Assembly (NCBI RefSeq): GCF_037392515.1
Contig: NC_090295.1
Location: 21,034,001 to 21,098,000 of the forward strand
Direction of reading: 5' to 3'
Source: Haliotis asinina
Taxonomy: Eukaryota; Mollusca; Gastropoda; Lepetellida; Haliotidae
Length of the DNA stretch: 64,000 nt
A program made the translations under genes and the position numbers. Shown in pieces: positions 33,365-64,000 of this stretch (positions are counted from its first letter, which is position 1; every line of letters begins with the position of its first letter). Below the pieces are notes generated by a model. The model worked only from the letters and a program-made list of their open reading frames with translations. It had not been told where the DNA came from and ran no database searches.

Positions 33365-34080
33365 ATTCTTTGATACACTGACTGACCGATACACCTACGT
33401 TGCCATGTAGACTGCCCGATACACCTGCGTTGCAATGTAGACTGGCCGATACACCTGCGTTGCCATGTGGACTGGTCGATACACCAACGATATCATGCAC
33501 ACATGCCGATACTCCTACGTTGCCATGTAAACTGGCCGATACACCTATGTGGCCATACGTAGTCCTACGTTGCCGTTTAGTCTGACTGATACACCTACGT
33601 CGCCATGTAAACTGGCCGATACACCTATGTGGCCATACGTAGTCTGGCTGATATACCTACATTGCCATTTAGTCTGACTGATACACCTACGTTACCATTT
33701 AGTCTGGCTGATACACCTACGTTGCCATTTCGTCTGGCTGATATACCTACATTGCCATTTAGTCTGACTGATACACCTACGTTACCATTTAGTCTGGCTG
33801 ATACACCTACGTTGCCATTTCGTCTGGCTGATACACCTACATTGCCATTTAGTCTGGCTGATACACCTACGTTGCCATTTAGTCTGGCTGATACACCTAC
33901 GTTGCCATTTAGTCTGGCTGATACACCTACGTTGCCATTTAGTCTGGCTGATACACCTACGTTGCAATTTAGTCTGGCTGATACACCTACGTTGCCATTT
34001 AGTCTGGCTGATACACCTACGTTGCCATTTAGTCTGGCTGATACACCTACGTTGCCATTTAGTCTGGCCGTTACCATGAG
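33365..34080. repeat. 30-base minisatellite
   Basis: About 14 near-identical 30-base units built on ATTTAGTCTGGCTGATACAC, then CTACGTTGCC, run from 33650 to 34070. Looser units extend to both sides (33365-33650 and 34080-34190). Because 30 is divisible by 3, long frames open on both strands (LADTPTLPFS repeats); these are by-products. Confidence 0.9.
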
Positions 34081-34350
34081 GATTGGCCGATACATCTACG
34101 TTGTCATGCAGACAGGCCGATATACCCCTGCGTTGCCAAGTAGAATGGCCGTTGTCATGAAGACTGGGCGATACATCTACGTTGCCACAGAGACTAAATC
34201 AGCGGTGGCAACAATCAAAGCTTTTCCCTGTCTCTGAACAGTTGTGTATTTACACGTGTGTTGCGAGCGTAAGTAAAAAATATCCACTGAAACCAATGCA
34301 CGCATTCTCTGTTTAAAGGGTCTTGAAAGCTTTGAGTAAGTTGTTCAGAG

Positions 34351-34602
34351 TGAGTGAGTGAGTGAGTGAGTTTAGTTTTACGCCGCACTCAGCAATATTC
34401 CAGTTGTATGACGGCGGTCTGTAAATAATCGAGTCTGAACCAGACAATCCAGTGATCAACAACATCAGCATCGATCTGCGCAATGGGGAACCGATGACAT
34501 GTGTCAACCAAGTCAGCAAGCCTGACCACCCGATCCCGTTAGTCGCCTCTTACGACAAGCATAGTCGCCTTTTATGGCAAACATTGGTTGCTGAAGGTTG
34601 CG
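34351..34602 (-). repeat. SINE-B copy, near full length
   Basis: GAGTGAGTGAGTGAGTGAGT through GGTTGCTGAAGG, close to consensus. Confidence 0.85.
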
Positions 34603-34679
34603 GGTCGTAAATTGTTCAGACAAAATAACACCATCAAAATAGAACAAAATGTCGGGTATGAATACACAATAATATTTAG

Positions 34680-34790
34680 AATGAAAATATCAGGCACTTG
34701 GATTACAAAATCTTCACAGCACTGACCGAAGTGCATCTTGCCTCTCGGACAGTTACCCAGAAATACAATTTGGAGCGAATGAAGGAACAA
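34680..34790. repeat. Dispersed repeat R2, copy 2
   Basis: CAGGCACTTGGATTACAAAA, then GCACTGACCGAAGTGCATCT and GACAGTTACCCAGAAATAC match the other two copies. Part of the B/C duplicated block. Confidence 0.55.
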
Positions 34791-34834
34791 ATGAATTTTG
34801 GTTTGAATGAATAAAAGAGGGAAGGAAGAAAGGA

Positions 34835-36271
34835 ATTTTGGTCTTCGACTATCATTAAATCGGAGACTGGTTTGATTCTTAAAAATATTGCCAGTGATGC
34901 GATTCTACAGAGCGACGATGGAGAGAGCTAGGACATCTGTTTCACAATTAATGTTTTGCTTTGCCACCATTAGGCATGCTGCGAGCGAGCGACTACGGTT
35001 AATATTCCAGCAATATAACGGAATGCAGGCAGTGAGACCCAGCCTCACTGATGTCGGTAATTCACCCTTTGTATTTGCAACATCAAAAACTTTGTCAAAA
35101 TCTCCCACTATCTACCCAAATGAATTTAAAAACTTCAGCGAACGTATCAGGACCGACAATATTGCAGTTATTCAAACATTCGGTACCGCAACAATGTCAT
35201 CATATTCCAGTCCACATTTCACTGGCAATGTTCCCCTGAAATATGTGATCGTTTAAGTTTCGAACCTGTTCATCGTTCGTCTGTTCATTCAGGTTAATTT
35301 TTATTGTATTTTCCCTAATAAACATGCACTCCTTCTTTTGGTGTATTTTCTTGTGAATAAATGATTAACTTTAAATTATTAACTTATTTCAATTATTCTG
35401 GTAACAGAGTGTTTGACGAACTTTTGTTTCAAGTCCAAAAAACTATTATTCCATGACAATGAGGCGTTGTGCTTTGATTTTGAAAAAAAATCCCTCTTCG
35501 TGTAGATAATCCTTTTTATTGAGATTGAGATATTCAACTTTAGGAGCATTGTCGATTCGTTAGACGCAGGATTTAATCACTGGTTTGTCAAACGGAAAAC
35601 CCTGTTCGATTCAATATCGGTAATGATTGTGAAGAAGGATGTTTAATTCAATTTTAGGAAAAAGGGTAATATCTAATAGAATTGTCGTTACTTGTTTTAG
35701 TGTCAAATTCAGCTGCGTTCATGAGGAAAATATCTCTTTCCGTTATTCATTATTGCAACCTCAGGCGTTAGACTGATCGGGTGTAGCAGCCAGAACTTGG
35801 ATAAACAATCCAAAATTTCGTAAAATATTTACTGCAGTACTGCTCCAGGTTAACTCTAAAACTTATGGAAATCTATGCGTGGGATAGGATTTAGTTAATG
35901 TGCTTGTGAATTTTTTTGTGACTCTGACACTTACCATAAACATAGTTCCATATTCCTTTCCAAACATGTAACTGACATTTAATTCTCCAACCATAAATTA
36001 GAAGCATTTTCAGAGTTTCCAATTATTCTTGTGCACGTCAGTTATTACAAGAGTGCATTAATGTTATATTCATGCATTTCTTTCTATAACAGAGCCCATT
36101 AATTCACACGAATGTCATTACCCTAAGTGGAGATGAATTACAACACTTTCAAGGACATTCAAGGGCCATGTGATCTTAACGGATGCCGGATAGTGTATAT
36201 AAAGGACAGTCCGTGTTCACCCTGCCCACGACAGAAACCTAGACGTGCGCAAAGGTTGACGACCCCTCAAC
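34835..36271. repeat. Upstream block shared with copy C
   Basis: GGTCTTCGACTATCATTAAA, then GACTGGTTTGATTCTTAAAA, and later the TATA region, recur in order at 56190-57267. This is the 5' flank of the B/C segmental duplication. A SINE tail-like piece (near 35000) lies within. Confidence 0.7.
36196..36203 (+). promoter_or_regulatory. TATA box of copy B
   Basis: TATATAAA, a consensus TATA box, lies 76 bases before the ATG in a block (GTGTATATAAAGGACAGTCC) matched in copy C. The following CCGTGTTCACCCTGCCCAC is also shared and probably spans the transcription start. Confidence 0.7.
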
Positions 36272-50981
<14,710 letters not shown>

Positions 50982-51061
50982 GACGTTTCACGGATCTAAC
51001 TAAATGATAGGATGTTGGAGACGCGAGACAATGAACGAATTGACTATGACTGACGAAAGGG

Positions 51062-51067
51062 AATAAA
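51062..51067 (+). terminator. Polyadenylation signal of copy B
   Basis: AATAAA lies 81 bases after the TAA stop. The intervening sequence aligns with copy C up to about 63770, but copy C lacks the hexamer. Confidence 0.65.
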
Positions 51068-51229
51068 GCTTTGACATCTGTAATTAGTGTTATGTTACCA
51101 TCTGTCTCGTCATCGTTAAAATTGCAGTAGGAACCCCCCTTCCCATGTCGTTTTTGGATGCGACAACATCAACGACGCCCTTGTCTACTTGGAATAAGCA
51201 GGCTACCGGACTAGTCAGACAAAAAATGT

Positions 51230-51960
51230 TATCATCTAAAACTGTGTTCCACAGGAGATATCGCTTGTGTGAGATCAGATGATATCCTAGGAGATATCGT
51301 GCTGTGTTGAGATATGTACATTTTTCATTGAAAACTAATGAAGAATGATTTTGGATGATAAATACAATCTCACCCTCGTGTCTACTGATGTCAATTATAT
51401 CAACACTTGTAGGTAAAATTTGTTACTTTATCATACTTTATTATATACTCGATATCAGTAGACACTTAGGTGAGATTCTCTATTTATTATCCAAAACTGT
51501 GTTCCACAGGAAATATTGCTTGTGTGAGACCAAACAATATCTCCTAGGAGATATCGTTTTGACAGTAGATTTTGTTCCATGCCCTGACAACGGCGTCATG
51601 AACTTGATGACGTCACTGCACTGGCAGTAATGGCAGTACTGTGATTCGAGATATATATATTTCATTGAAAACGAATGAGGAGTTATTTTGGATGATAAAT
51701 AGAATGTCGCCAGAATAGTCAAACAAAAGATTTCATTATTACTATATATTTTCTCATCTGTTTTTTAATAGTTATTTTTCTTATTCTGTTCCATCATCAT
51801 TGCCCCATTGACAATGCTTTGACGTCATGAACTTGATGACGTCACACTGCTATGACATCACTGCAATGCAAGTTTAATGGCATTTCTGTGATTAGAAATG
51901 TACATTTTTCATTGAAAACTAATGAAGAGTGATTTTGGATGATAGATATAATCTCACCAG
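51230..51960. repeat. Threefold repeat with an internal foldback, downstream of copy B
   Basis: CATTTTTCATTGAAAACTAA, then TTTTGGATGATAAATA recurs near 51310, 51650 and 51900. AAACTGTGTTCCACAGGA recurs near 51240 and 51495. GATAAATACAATCTCACC and GGTGAGATTCTCTATTTATT are inverted arms (51353-51493). One arm (AGTAGACACTTAGGTGAG) also occurs at 18557. Confidence 0.7.
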
Positions 51961-51967
51961 AATAGTC

Positions 51968-53090
51968 AAACAAAATATTTCATCATTGCTACATATTTTC
52001 TGTACTTTATTTTTTAAGTGGTTATTTCTTTTTTGTTCCGTCATCATTCCACCCAACCCAAACCCAAACCTCTACTTATAATTATGAATGGTCCCCTAGT
52101 GATGAATGCGTACTCTGTTCAACCAGTCCACCCTGATTTGTTTGCTTATAGTGCACCTTTCTTGTCCTATCTGAATGTGTAATTTTAGGGACTTAACATC
52201 GTTGTTTTTACATTAGCAAGGCAAGCAGACCTCACCCTAAAATGCCACTTTGCAATCATTTATGCACTGAAAGATTGAAAAATTACCTTTTAATGAATAA
52301 GAACAACATTCTTTATAGTTAGAATATATTCAAATACTCCAGTGCGAGGTGGCAGTTAGAAACGGGAGCCGAGAACAAAGGTCGTCATGAAAGCTCACAA
52401 TGAAACGTTTAGCAAAGCAACCGACTTGTTACTGGAGACATTTCCGGTAAAAACGGGTTAAATTCAAATGTGAAAAATAACTTAACAAGTGTTAAATACG
52501 ATCGTGGACGTTTTCCGCGACGTATTTACCACCTGCAGAATGCAGTATGTCAAGTGCGGAATGCTGTTTGTCACGCAGCTTCATATCTCTACTTATGTTG
52601 CAGTCACAGGAACCCGACATCGCACTGTAGGTTAAACATAGACCATAGATATACACTCATGTCATATATATTAATAGAGTAAAGGAGCAGCAGCTGCCAT
52701 ATTGGATTGTCGTGCAGACATCGACTCGTTCCGATTTCAAGCTGAAATGTACGCTAAGAATTCGGTGACATTCAAAACTATGCACACGTACCTCTCAATT
52801 ATACATGTCCCCACACATCCGACACTGAGCGTAGCGCAGACCCAGGGAACCAGGCTGAATTAATTTAGGGTTTCTGATTATTTTGTACTCGTCAGTTATT
52901 CCCCCGTTTATACCGTGCGGCAATTACCACTCATGTAAAACTCTAACGATGTGGGGTGTTTAAATGTTGTGTTATTTTAAAGCGCAAACGCAGTGTAATG
53001 TATGCATCACTTCATAATATCAGATAATTGTTCATGTTAAGTACAATAGCTAAATATTTAATTTATGTTTCTAAAATATTTCTGAATCTG
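51968..53090. other. Spacer between copies B and C, nothing recognised
   Basis: Only short frames; no match to the gene copies. Confidence 0.5.
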
Positions 53091-53169
53091 GGCGTATGTA
53101 GGTGTTCGTGAGCCAACATCTGGCCGTATTTAGGTGTTCGTGAGCCAACCTCTGGCCGTATTTAGGTGT
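53091..53169. repeat. Short tandem repeat, 34-base unit
   Basis: CTGGCCGTATTTAGGTGTTC plus GTGAGCCAAC, about 2.5 units. Confidence 0.8.
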
Positions 53170-53230
53170 TACTACAATTATACATGGTCGTTTTACATTA
53201 AAGTGGTTGCATAGGACGGCTGTTTTGGGT

Positions 53231-53264
53231 GAAATCTTTTGCGTTTCTTTTACTGTTCAGTATA
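53231..53264. repeat. Single end of a mariner-type MITE
   Basis: TTTTGCGTTTCTTTTACTGTTCAG followed by TA matches the right ends of the elements at 55405 and 58719. Confidence 0.45.
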
Positions 53265-53698
53265 TATCATTTGGAGCCACCAAACCCCTCCACATCCATA
53301 AGTAATCTCCTAGCAGGGTCAGTGATAGTCACCGTATGACTCCACACAGAATAGAGGCTGAAGAGGTTGTACATTGGCTGATATATTTATGCTGAGGGGG
53401 AAAATTATGGGATCACTTGAAAGTACACGAGTTCCTTTATTGTTTTTCAAGTTTTTTTCACGTGCTTTGTAATGCAAGGCTTGTGAAGAAAAAAGGGAAC
53501 ACCTCCCATTCCACTCTGCTCAGCTCCGCTCCCACCACGCACTCCGCTTCATTCTACTCCAGTCATCGCCTCTCCTTTTGCACCACTCACTTGACTTTCC
53601 ACTCCCACTCCATGGGTCCCGGGTATAATGTAGGCCTTAAAGGTGCGAGAAGAACGACTTTTCCGACGTAAGAGTGTCCACCTGCTTCACAAAAAACA

Positions 53699-53707
53699 AA
53701 ACAAAAC

Positions 53708-53738
<31 letters not shown>

Positions 53739-53747
53739 AAACGAAAA
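53699..53747. repeat. A-rich low-complexity tract
   Basis: A run of A with few C and G; gives false Lys-rich and Phe-rich frames. Confidence 0.9.
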
Positions 53748-54400
53748 AAACCAGTTCATTCCCATCATGACTACTCCCAGTTTGCAACTGACTACCTGCC
53801 CAATACACAATCTGTCCTAGTCGAGTGGTTTTTAATTACTAGCTCTCTCCCTGCATTAGGCAGACTGTTCCACTAACACGTCTAGATACATAAATGACAA
53901 AATCTGACAACAAAAGAATAGTACTGAGACAAAATGACAGATAAATGACTGAATAATATTGTATTGGCCTAGTAAGGAACCGAGATTCCACAGAAATTTA
54001 AGTTAATATATAAAACTTGTCGTACATTATATGAAGAGGTGATAATCACTGGAAGCAACTACGTTTAGAAATGAACTAGGGTAATGAGTTGAGAATGTCA
54101 ATATTTCTTGAGTTATTTCATGCGCTGTTTCCGCTTAAAGTCGTTTAAACATCGTATCCTTTAATATAAAAAGGCACAGTTATTCTTAAATTTTGATATT
54201 TTCGACACGAGAAAAGGCAGTGAATAACGTCTTCGTTACAGTGATCACATGAACACTTGGATGTTTCCGATATATGTCGATTATCTCTGTCTGCGTTTAG
54301 ATCACTACAGCCGGGCTTGAGGCGACAATGGATAATTTGACAAAATCTTGTGCCAAAATTAAATCAAAGTAATTGTGAGTTTCTGTTGGGTTTTAAAATT

Positions 54401-54455
54401 GCCCTCTTAAGACAAGCATAGTCGCCTTTTATGGCAAGCGTGGGTTGCTGAAGGC
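54401..54455 (-). repeat. SINE-B head fragment
   Basis: CTCTTAAGACAAGCATAGTC, then CCTTTTATGGCAAGCGTGGG and TTGCTGAAGGCC only. Confidence 0.65.
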
Positions 54456-54596
54456 CCAAGTTTCTCTCCTTTCTAAAGGGCTCAAAGTTTTGACTCCATT
54501 GTGGCGTCAGCAGGTAAGGAACAGATTAAATTTCCTTGTAACTGAAGCGATAAGATAAATTTTAATCTCAACAAAATTACAGATTACCACAATAAA

Positions 54597-54740
54597 AGCG
54601 AATACTGCTGTAAAGGCAAATAGCAGTGTGGTAAAGCAAAATAGGTGTTTAGGTAAGGCAAATAGGAGCGTAATAAAGAATAACAGCAGTGCAGTAAGGA
54701 CAAATAAGAGTGCAGTAAAGGAAAATAACAGTGCAGTAGC
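54597..54740. repeat. Degenerate tandem repeat, ~26-base unit
   Basis: Units of GGCAAATAGCAGTGTGGTAA type, five to six, poorly conserved. Confidence 0.7.
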
Positions 54741-55404
54741 GTAGTTGTGCCTTCACTCGTGCATCACCACTGAAAATTTAGGCAAAGGACACGCTTGCCT
54801 TGGGGAGGTGCTTGCAAGCACGTATAAATATTTGTGTGGGCGACAAAACGACGGACTCCAAAAACCACAATTATCTATCATTATAAAATATAAGCACAAC
54901 ATGAGAACAAGAGTGATGAATAGGCACCATCACCACCACCCTTGAAAGCGATCATGACATTTTTCTTGAGCGAATTTAACTTCTTTTGGGGCACATTCAT
55001 ATACACAATATAACACGTTGCCAAATCTCTGGAAGTTTCTTTCAATAACGAATTCAAAACATTTTAATCTTGAATTTCGTCTTCCTTTGACAAATAATAG
55101 GATTATTAGAAAGCGAACACAAGCATTTGTATGTAATGTGGGGTGACTTCCAGTCCTAGCATATTGTTTTATGATTTTTTAGCCTTTTCGAACGTCTGAA
55201 TAATTGTTACATAGCTAATGGCATATAAACCAAACGAATTGCACTTAGAATATTCTTAATTTTTAGAAACCGATGATGACATTATCCCATCGTGAATTTA
55301 ACACGAATTTCATGGGTTCTTTTGCCAATATTAATATGTGCATCTCTACGCCTTTCAGCAGTGATACGTTTTTCATACCCATCCCAAATGATTGAAAGTG
55401 AATA

Positions 55405-55522
55405 CTGAACAGAAAAAGAAACGCAAGATTAAAAAAATGAAATTTCCTGAAAGTGAGCGTTCATGTTTATATCTTCTATTTAAAAACATGACCAAAAAAG
55501 TTGCATTTCTTTTGCGGTGCGG
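55405..55522. mobile_element. Mariner-type MITE copy 1
   Basis: Ends CTGAACAGAAAAAGAAACGC and, inverted, a CGCACCGCAAAAGAAATGC-like right end, flanked by TA on both sides. About 118 bases. Confidence 0.65.
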
Positions 55523-55707
55523 TATATATCAATATGAAACTCAAAGTTTGTGAAAAAATACAGCTGTGAAAATACACAATAAACAGCCAGATGACTTTGA
55601 AAATAAGGTGAATGGCGTCACTGAATATATACAGTCAGAAAGGAGACGTGAGGGATTTATGCCGTGGGGCATTTCCACCTTTCCTCGTGATTGTCTTAAG
55701 GCTTAAA

Positions 55708-55821
55708 GTGAGTTTAGTTTCACAAGAAATTGGCTTCATTCATCGTACCCATATGAGGAATCGAACAAGGGTCTCCGGCGAGACGAGCGAACGCTTTAAC
55801 CACAAGGCTACCCCACCGCCC
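55708..55821 (-). repeat. SINE-A, minus orientation
   Basis: Minus strand reads GGGGTAGCCTTGTGGTTAAA with a TTGTTCGATTCC B box; the + strand starts with the tail complement GTGAGTTTAGTTTCAC. Confidence 0.75.
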
Positions 55822-55824
55822 AAC

Positions 55825-56060
55825 CTTTATATAACCTGTTCAGATAAATTAAACTCATCAAATCCAAAACCACAATGGGACATTTGAGAAAATCAAGCAG
55901 CACTCTCCGAAGCGCATCCTGCGTTGTGGACAGCTACCCAGACTGAGAATTTGAAGCGAGTTGTGCACACGTCTTCAATCGGCATGCTGTGTAAAAGTCT
56001 ATCAAACCAATCGTTTCGCGCTTCGTGTGCATTTCATATTTTCAAGAATTTGCACATTCT
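55825..56060. repeat. Dispersed repeat R2, copy 3
   Basis: AACCTTTATATAACCTGTTCAG, then GCACTCTCCGAAGCGCATCC and TCAAACCAATCGTTTCGCGC align with 7140-7500. It lies upstream of copy C as the copy at 34680 lies upstream of copy B. Confidence 0.6.
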
Positions 56061-56189
56061 TCGCATGCTCTTGTGAAAAAAAGCTTTGTGGGGCTTAACG
56101 TGTGGGTTAAAAAAGAGCCTAGGAAAGGGAAACTTCAACAAAACATGTTTAATTTCCAAATGAAACATACTGTGAGTGAGTGAGTGAGG

Positions 56190-57267
56190 TTTGGTCTTCG
56201 TCGATCAGTAAATCAGGGACTGGTTTGATTCTTAAACATATTGTCAGTGATACGGCCGAGAGACAGGACGGTTATATCATGCGTAATGTTTTCATTTGCC
56301 ACCTTTGGGGAATGCAGTGAGTGGGCAGGGTTTTACGGCGCTTTTAGCAAAAATCGATTTAGGGGACACCAGAATAGACTCCATTCTGGCAAGCAACAGT
56401 ACAGTTCAGACAGTTACCGGTTAAGACACGAAAACGATACGCATTGCGATGAGCTGATCGAAAACCGGTATTTTGGCATGCATTCGGAAAACTTCGTACC
56501 AGTCGGAAATCTTCGGATATTTCCGTTTTTTAAATTGTTCTGTTCCTTGTTTCATTTGTTTCAAATATTATTTACATTTTCATTTTGGCACGTTTAAATG
56601 TTAAAAATTAATCAAGCAGAGTGACTTTGTTATGTTTGTGCTTTATAAATGAAGCGTTAACTCCATTATAAGTATAATTTTGTTACCATTATTGTTCACT
56701 ATTGATATCAAATGTTTGACGACTGTTTGATTCAGGTTCAAGAAAGATTGTACCCGTTTTTCCTATACATCTGAACGTTTTGGCTCATACAGTGATGCGA
56801 TGTGTATTTAAAAATATTTTACTTCTTCATATATTTTTCCATTCGACTGAGTAATTTCTGTCATGGGGCATTGGCAATGGAGTGGACTTGAGGTTAAATC
56901 AGTGGCTTGGCAAACAGAAGCTTCTGTTCGATTGAGTATTTGTAAATTTTGTAAAGAAGGTTGTTTAAACTCATTGTTGGAAGAAAAGGTTATGAAAAAG
57001 GGAAGTGTCGTTTCCTGTTTCATTGTCAAATTCTACTGTGCCCATAAGAAGATATATTTCAGACTGTATTTGTTGCCTTTGTGCCTTTCAAAAAAGCCCA
57101 TTATTTGACACGAATACAGTTTGTGGTCTGACAGAACATAAACTGGAGATGAATTACGTCACCTTCGAGGTGACCTAGGGATGTTGGATGGTGTACATAA
57201 GGAGAAATCCGTGTTCAACCTGCCCACTACTCGAACAGACAGAAACCTCGATTGACGACCCCTCAAC
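56190..57267. repeat. Upstream block shared with copy B
   Basis: Counterpart of 34835-36271: GGTCTTCGTCGATCAGTAAA, then GACTGGTTTGATTCTTAAAC, down to the promoter. No independent gene is seen in it. Confidence 0.7.
57194..57201 (+). promoter_or_regulatory. Degraded TATA-like box of copy C
   Basis: TACATAAG lies 74 bases before the ATG at the place of copy B's TATATAAA. Flanks match copy B. Two changes from consensus may weaken the promoter. Confidence 0.5.
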
Positions 57268-63690
<6,423 letters not shown>

Positions 63691-63805
63691 CGTTTCTTGC
63701 TTTGTACAAGGATGTTGGGGACCTCTTTGTCGGACAGCGAATGAACTGATTGTAACTGTGAACATGGATTATAACTTTCGAATTTGTTCGATGGGTTAGT
63801 GGTTA

Positions 63806-64000
63806 AGTCAAAGTCAAAATGAAGTGTACTGTATGAAACCCCCCGGCCTATATATATAGCGGTTACAGTGATAAATGAATATTTTGGATGTTTACATGTA
63901 TATATATTTAATGGTATACATTTAGTTTAATAAGAAGATCTCATTTTGCTAATGCATGTCAAAGATGCAAAGACAAATGTGAATATTTTAGTTTAGGTTA
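63806..64000 (-). mobile_element. 3' end of a CR1/L2-like LINE, minus strand, runs off the window
   Basis: The minus strand reads CATGCATTAGCAAAATGAGAT (in two parts), AGGCCGGGGGGTTTCATACA and a TTTTGACTTTGACT end, aligning with 41988-42222. The insertion point is in the 3' flank of copy C. Confidence 0.75.

Noticed and set aside
33625-34237. Long repeat-protein frames on both strands and a CRISPR-like look
   Set aside because: Units are contiguous 30-base repeats without unique spacers; this is a minisatellite in animal DNA, and the frames follow from a stop-free unit divisible by three.
34888-35256. 122-codon + strand frame upstream of copy B
   Set aside because: The homologous region above copy C (56241-56597) does not keep the frame or the residues, and part is SINE-derived.
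53643-53876. Lys-rich + strand frame
   Set aside because: Caused by the A-rich tract at 53699-53747.

Overview
The window is animal nuclear DNA: AT-rich, intron-bearing, and dense in transposon relics and simple repeats. I infer a gastropod mollusc, most likely an abalone (Haliotis). The only convincing host genes are secreted ependymin-related proteins, a family known from abalone mantle and shell secretomes, and the repeats (tRNA-headed SINEs with CTCA tails, CR1/L2-like LINEs) fit that group. The species call is inference.

Host genes. Three ependymin-related genes lie head to tail on the + strand: copy A (19666-24155), copy B (36272-50981) and copy C (57268-63690). Each has six coding exons with identical intron phases (0,0,1,1,0), a signal peptide ending just before a Cys-Cys-Ala-Pro motif, and a TATA-like box 74-82 bases before the ATG. 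A and B are open from start to stop and carry AATAAA signals. C has one extra base in exon 5, which gives an early stop, a weaker TATA-like box and no visible AATAAA. B and C are the closer pair. They share upstream DNA, parts of introns 1, 3 and 4, and an intron-3 SINE, so they descend from one large segmental duplication.

Layout. Bases 1-19500 hold no confident gene. They carry a TIR element present twice (830-1455 and 16895-17345, the second with a perfect 9-base target duplication), a second TIR element (5815-6561, partly repeated at 13672-14070), foldbacks, a broken Tc1-like transposase (15590-16330) and a DIRS-like fossil (17395-18200). Copy A follows. Bases 24200-36000 hold a broken hAT/ZNF862-like transposase gene (26966-29150, minus), three RFX-box-like palindromes, a second Tc1-like relic (32546-33070, minus) and a 30-base minisatellite (33365-34080). 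Copy B's 11.3-kb intron 1 contains a nearly full-length but broken CR1/L2-like LINE (37560-42222), a fragment of a second LINE type, and further repeats. Copy C follows after a repeat-rich spacer, and a minus-strand 3' end of the same LINE family closes the window.

Two SINE families, one with a recognisable tRNA head and one of about 270 bases without, account for many of the repeats. They share the same 3' tail, which suggests a common LINE partner. I found no wholly new system. The strongest leads are the ependymin cluster with one copy apparently decaying, the shared SINE tail, the 2A-like relic in the LINE, and an unrecognised coding-like relic at 59615-60110.
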